In this document: positions 59,904-59,972 of the stretch, piece by piece | Numbering within the stretch: position 1 is the stretch's first letter | Layout of the letters: every line of letters begins with the position of its first letter | DNA from: Pseudomonas sp. | GTDB lineage: Bacteria; Pseudomonadota; Gammaproteobacteria; Pseudomonadales; Pseudomonadaceae | Assembly (NCBI RefSeq): GCF_017744435.1 | Contig: NZ_JAGIBG010000033.1 | Location: 31,247 to 91,218, forward strand | Length of the DNA: 59,972 nucleotides | Reading direction: 5' to 3' | The notes under the pieces: generated by a model | The model's input: the letters and a program-made list of their open reading frames with translations, nothing else | Databases searched by the model: none | Told to the model about the DNA's origin: nothing | Program-made: the position numbers and the translations under genes

Positions 59904-59972
59904 ATCTTGACGATGACCTACTCTCACATGGGGAAACCCCACACTACCATCGGCGATGCATCGTTTCACTAC
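59904..59972 (-). rRNA. rrf: 5S rRNA, 3' part (cut by the window edge)
   Basis: The minus strand reads gtgaaacgatgcatcgccga and on through gtagtgtggggtttccccat, then gagagtaggtcatcgtcaag, the conserved 3' half of Pseudomonas 5S rRNA. The 5' part lies beyond 59972. It marks the end of an rRNA operon transcribed toward the PqiA genes. Confidence 0.93.

Overview
This window is a chromosomal segment of a Pseudomonas of the P. putida group. From memory, the core gene order (gdhA, ettA, morA, glyA, mdh, gntP-type permease, pilA/C/D, coaE, yacG, ndh, clpB, pgeF, rluD, bamD, thiO, minor pilins, ispH, fkpB, lspA, ileS, ribF, murJ, rpsT, MCE/PqiA genes, rRNA operon) follows that of P. putida KT2440 read in reverse. 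Many intergenic spaces carry the GC-rich paired inverted repeats (REP/REPIN) typical of that group. No database search was possible; all family names are read from motifs and remembered family sequences.

Left core, 1-15.6 kb: glutamate dehydrogenase, the ABC-F translation factor EttA, a REPIN expanded by a 46-bp tandem repeat, a zinc-knuckle/lysine-alanine-rich protein divergent from a giant PAS-GGDEF-EAL regulator (MorA), serine hydroxymethyltransferase, a bile-acid/arsenite-type permease, a RelE/HigB-type toxin-antitoxin pair, malate dehydrogenase and a GntP-family permease. The core is interrupted inside a methyltransferase gene, of which only the last ~95 codons remain (15351-15640).

Accessory block, 15.6-29.64 kb: layered integrative-element material next to tRNA-Thr(CGT). 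Layer A (15.6-18.5 kb) is a minus-strand string of small genes separated by hairpin-bearing spacers, headed by a tyrosine-recombinase gene that has lost its N-terminal half. Next come a stretch with a nested RNA-like hairpin (18962-19023), a 230-aa membrane-anchored protein, and a truncated copy of an Integrase_1-type recombinase with its leader (20011-20361). Layer B (about 20.54-29.64 kb) is bounded by an imperfect 22-23 bp duplication of the tRNA-Thr 3' end. It carries a P4-type integrase beside the tRNA, a complete Integrase_1-type recombinase plus partner gene (an inverted duplicate of the truncated copy), and an AT-richer cargo. The cargo holds a DUF1543 protein, a 376-aa zinc-ribbon protein with two copies of an unrecognised domain, a BrxR/CapW-like WYL repressor divergent from overlapping 68- and 48-codon genes and a remnant of a 4-fold beta flower protein, and a membrane-anchored 210-aa protein with decapeptide repeats. 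Regulator type and genomic setting resemble anti-phage defence islands, but no known defence effector is recognisable. The zinc-ribbon protein and the small-gene operon are the best candidates for an undescribed system.

Right core, 29.64-59.97 kb: tRNA-Thr, type IV pilin pilA, pilC and pilD (pilB is absent from the locus), coaE, yacG, several membrane or DUF proteins, ndh, a DHFR-like protein, a five-tRNA cluster (Asn-Pro-Lys-Pro-Lys), clpB, pgeF-rluD, bamD, thiO, a minor-pilin cluster without pilY1 and with a very short pilV, ispH-fkpB-lspA-ileS-ribF, murJ, rpsT, a six-MCE-domain protein with two half-size PqiA-like membrane proteins, and the 3' end of a 5S rRNA gene at the window edge.
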